Assembly: GCA_018396395.1 (NCBI GenBank)
Contig: JAGTQN010000030.1
Span: 1-15,329 of the forward strand
Length of the DNA: 15,329 nucleotides
Direction: 5' to 3'
From: Candidatus Bathyarchaeota archaeon
Lineage (GTDB): Archaea; Thermoproteota; CALKCG01; B24; JAGTQN01
The notes beneath the pieces are model-generated. The model was not told the DNA's origin. It did no database searches and saw nothing but the letters and a program-made list of their open reading frames with translations. Shown piece by piece: positions 13,993-15,329 of this stretch. The first letter of the stretch is position 1. Each line of letters begins with the position of its first letter. The position numbers were made by a program, and so were the translations under genes.

Positions 13993-14010
13993 TGCTTTGT
14001 GGCTCAATTC
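13993..14010 (-). repeat. Dispersed short repeat, copy C
   Basis: The minus strand reads GAATTGAGCCACAAAGCA, differing from copy A (32-49) at one core position. It is preceded by GGAAAATC and followed by GAAAAAATGAA as in copy A. It lies inside the transposase relic and is inverted relative to copy B about 107 bp away. Confidence 0.55.
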
Positions 14011-14116
14011 CGATTTTCCACACGATGTTTTCTCTATTCCATCCTAATGCTTGAAACTAGCCTTCGAAGGTCGAACCCTGAAGGGGTTTTAGTAGGACCA
14101 AAAGTCCGAAGTTCGT

Positions 14117-14133
14117 GATTAAGCCACAAAGCA
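14117..14133 (+). repeat. Dispersed short repeat, copy B
   Basis: GATTAAGCCACAAAGCA shares its last 15 bases (TTAAGCCACAAAGCA) with copy A. It forms an inverted pair with copy C within the same insertion-sequence relic. Confidence 0.5.
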
Positions 14134-14640
14134 TTTTTTCAGGTTCAGAGAACTCTTCGTCTGCATAAGCCTTGTCTAGTAGGACTGTGCGCTCCCTTAA
14201 CCTTCCTGCGAAGTCATCCTTCCTTTCCCCTCGCCTCCTCTCCTTTACGATTGTTAGGTCGTGCTTGTTGGCTTGGCTGGATCTGCGCATAGGAGGTTTA
14301 CTTTACGTATGTATCTTCCGTCTGTAGGGCATGTCGCCTTATTACGTAGAACCCCTTTTAATGTAATGAATTGTAGCCTATACTCTCCTCTTCCTTTATG
14401 GCGGATGATTCGCACATCTTCCTACGGCTTCCGAGCCTTACAAGCTTCTTTGAGGCTTTAGGCTTAGTATCAACGAGAGCGACTTCTTTTCTTTTCTTCC
14501 TCCAGCTTGAATAGCCTTAAGCACTCCATGAGGAGCCTCTCGCATCGGTTACTGTTAAGCCCCTCGGAAGCCTTATTGTTATGTTGGGGAAGGGCTTCAA
14601 CTCAACTCATCCACGAAGGGCCTATAGGCCTTCCTGTATA

Positions 14641-14670
14641 CTCCATCTCTATCTCCATTTCCATCTCCAT
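14641..14670. repeat. Five hexamer tandem repeat (YTCYAT)
   Basis: CTCCAT, CTCTAT, CTCCAT, TTCCAT and CTCCAT are contiguous. On the minus strand in the transposase frame they encode DGDGNGDRDG-type residues, so the array lies in former coding sequence. Confidence 0.7.
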
Positions 14671-14846
14671 CGAACACTATGTGAGCCATTACGGCGAAGG
14701 CTATGAGGTCATGAAGGCCCATCCTCTCATGTCATGGTTTCCTTACTAGGATAATGCCCATCAAAGACCGTAGATATGGTCCTCTTAACGAAGGATACCA
14801 TCTCGCCGTAGTTCATAAACCTAATCTGGCAAGATAAGGCCTTAAA

Positions 14847-14869
14847 TTTGATGGGAACTAGGTTTTTCA
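14847..14869 (-). repeat. Right terminal inverted repeat of the second insertion sequence
   Basis: TTTGATGGGAACTAGG then TTTTTCA is the inverted match of the left end at 13708-13732. Confidence 0.7.
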
Positions 14870-14940
14870 TTCTATTTTTATAGTATCCAATTTTCCCTCA
14901 AGGAAGGGGGAACGCAAAGCGAACCTCTAACCCTAGATTA

Positions 14941-15309
14941 TCATGACCTTTTCATTGCCTGAAGCTTTAGTATAGCCTCTGCTAAGGAGCCCTTAGCCTC
15001 CTCTAGGGCCCTTCTGGCTTCCTCAGCAGAAACTCCAAGCTGTAAAACGAGGAGCTGAACATCAGCCTCAGATACCCTTTCCTTTACGGCTTCTGGCGCC
15101 GTAGAAGCGGGCCTCTCTATGATGCGCCCTCCTGCCACCTGAAATATCTTCGTTCCTTGCATTTCTACGACAGCAACGGATGGCGCCTCCACAACAATCT
15201 CCTTTTCCGCCGTTCGAAGGACAACCTCGAGAATGCCTTCCAGTTCCTCCATTTTCATTCCCATCTGCTGGAGCATCCTTCTAGCCTGCCTAGGGCTCAT
15301 CCTTCGCAT
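14941..15309 (-). CDS. nac: Nascent polypeptide-associated complex protein (archaeal NAC)
   Basis: A 122-residue archaeal NAC, a homodimeric ribosome-associated chaperone that shields nascent chains near the exit tunnel. The N-terminal part has the typical MSPRQARRMLQQMGMKMEEL. The NAC beta-barrel core follows at about 33-63 (AEKEIVVEAPSVAVVEMQG, then KIFQVAGG). A UBA domain closes the protein at about 79-119 (SEADVQLLVLQLGVSAEEAR, then LEEAKGSLAEAILKLQ). The ATG at 15309 has GGTGGTG about 11 nt upstream; the ATG at 15300 is an alternative. Its promoter is probably beyond the window edge. It ends about 70 bp from the second insertion-sequence relic. Confidence 0.95.
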   Translation of the reverse strand: MRRMSPRQARRMLQQMGMKMEELEGILEVVLRTAEKEIVVEAPSVAVVEMQGTKIFQVAGGRIIERPASTAPEAVKERVSEADVQLLVLQLGVSAEEARRALEEAKGSLAEAILKLQAMKRS

Positions 15310-15329
15310 AGGCTTTTTATCACCACCTT

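Larger units (their letters stand above)
13763..14816 (-). pseudogene. Multiply frameshifted DDE transposase
   Basis: Reading minus-strand frames in order gives a coherent but broken protein. It starts MNYGEMVSFVKRTISTVFDG (ATG at 14816). RMGLHDLIAFAVMAHIVFDG follows, then an Asp/Gly run, then YRKAYRPFVDELS. VALVDTKPKASKKLVRLG probably holds the first catalytic Asp. GRYIRKVNLLCAD and ANKHDLTIVKE lead to TVLLDKAYADEEF, which has the second Asp in the usual DKAY context. The end is recognisable as RLEDYGLRFIRAVSRR, stopping at 13763. At least five frame changes or stops intervene. The 77-codon open piece at 14057-14290 is the longest survivor. The LLDKAYADEEF context points to an IS4/IS5-type (DDE_Tnp_1-like) transposase; the exact family is unresolved. 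Confidence 0.65.
13708..14869 (-). mobile_element. Decayed IS4/IS5-like insertion sequence
   Basis: The element is bounded by imperfect inverted repeats. The left end, 13708-13732, reads TGAAAAA(AA) then CCTAATTCCCATCAAA. The right end, 14847-14869, reads TTTGATGGGAACTAGG then TTTTTCA. The CCTARTTCCCATCAAA core matches at 15 of 16 positions, and the A run is 7 on the left against 5 on the right. The length of about 1.16 kb suits an IS4/IS5-type element. The interior holds a minus-strand transposase relic. No clear target duplication was found. It sits between the acs terminator and the NAC gene. Confidence 0.7.

Noticed and set aside
14057..14290. Open frame of 77 codons as a stand-alone gene
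   Set aside because: It is the longest surviving piece of the frameshifted transposase; matching fragments flank it in other frames.
1..15329. CRISPR array
   Set aside because: No direct repeats of 24-37 bp at regular spacing are present; the dispersed short repeat is irregularly placed and in both orientations.

Overview
The window comes from an archaeon, most likely a thermophile of the TACK group. The archaeal signature genes are TBP, the RNA polymerase subunit Rpo6, ribosomal protein S27e, aIF2-alpha, Nop10, an archaeal NAC and a Ser/His/Asp-type (ER-like) signal peptidase. Placement within the archaea is inference: gene content, heavy AGG/AGA arginine use, UUG starts, TATA-box promoters and a remnant resembling the Sulfolobus-type IS6 element ISC735 all fit, but no single marker settles the lineage.

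Layout. (1) 1-3234: the edge of a repeat-bearing, transposase-like fragment, then a large minus-strand FtsX/MacB-type membrane protein with a signal peptide and an extracytoplasmic N-terminal region, with its promoter at about 3265. (2) 3439-4170: a decayed IS6-family-like element (732 bp) that keeps perfect 16-bp terminal inverted repeats. (3) 4299-6305: a tight plus-strand translation/ribosome-biogenesis operon, rps27e - aif2a - nop10 - PAC2-family protein. (4) 6424-7542: a minus-strand galactonate/gluconate dehydratase of the enolase superfamily with every catalytic residue conserved. (5) 7590-8765: about 1.2 kb without a recognisable gene, rich in short inverted repeats. (6) 8821-10164: plus-strand TBP and an ETHE1-like metallo-beta-lactamase-fold protein, each with its own TATA box. 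(7) 10268-11357: minus-strand signal peptidase I and Rpo6. (8) 11696-13657: plus-strand AMP-forming acetyl-CoA synthetase. (9) 13708-14869: a second decayed insertion sequence with about 20-bp inverted ends and a multiply frameshifted DDE transposase. (10) 14941-15309: minus-strand NAC.

How the genes fit together. Most genes are housekeeping: initiation factor, ribosomal protein, H/ACA RNP component, basal transcription factor, polymerase subunit, nascent-chain chaperone and signal peptidase. Three metabolic genes (sugar-acid dehydratase, persulfide-dioxygenase-like enzyme, acetyl-CoA synthetase) are single transcription units among them. Between the functional blocks lie degraded mobile DNA and a short dispersed repeat (GCTTTRTGGCYYAATTC-like, at least four copies).

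No CRISPR array, tRNA, rRNA, defence system or clearly new multi-gene system was found. The least explained parts are the gene-free 7590-8765 block, the dispersed short repeat and the stand-alone FtsX-type protein with no adjacent ATPase.
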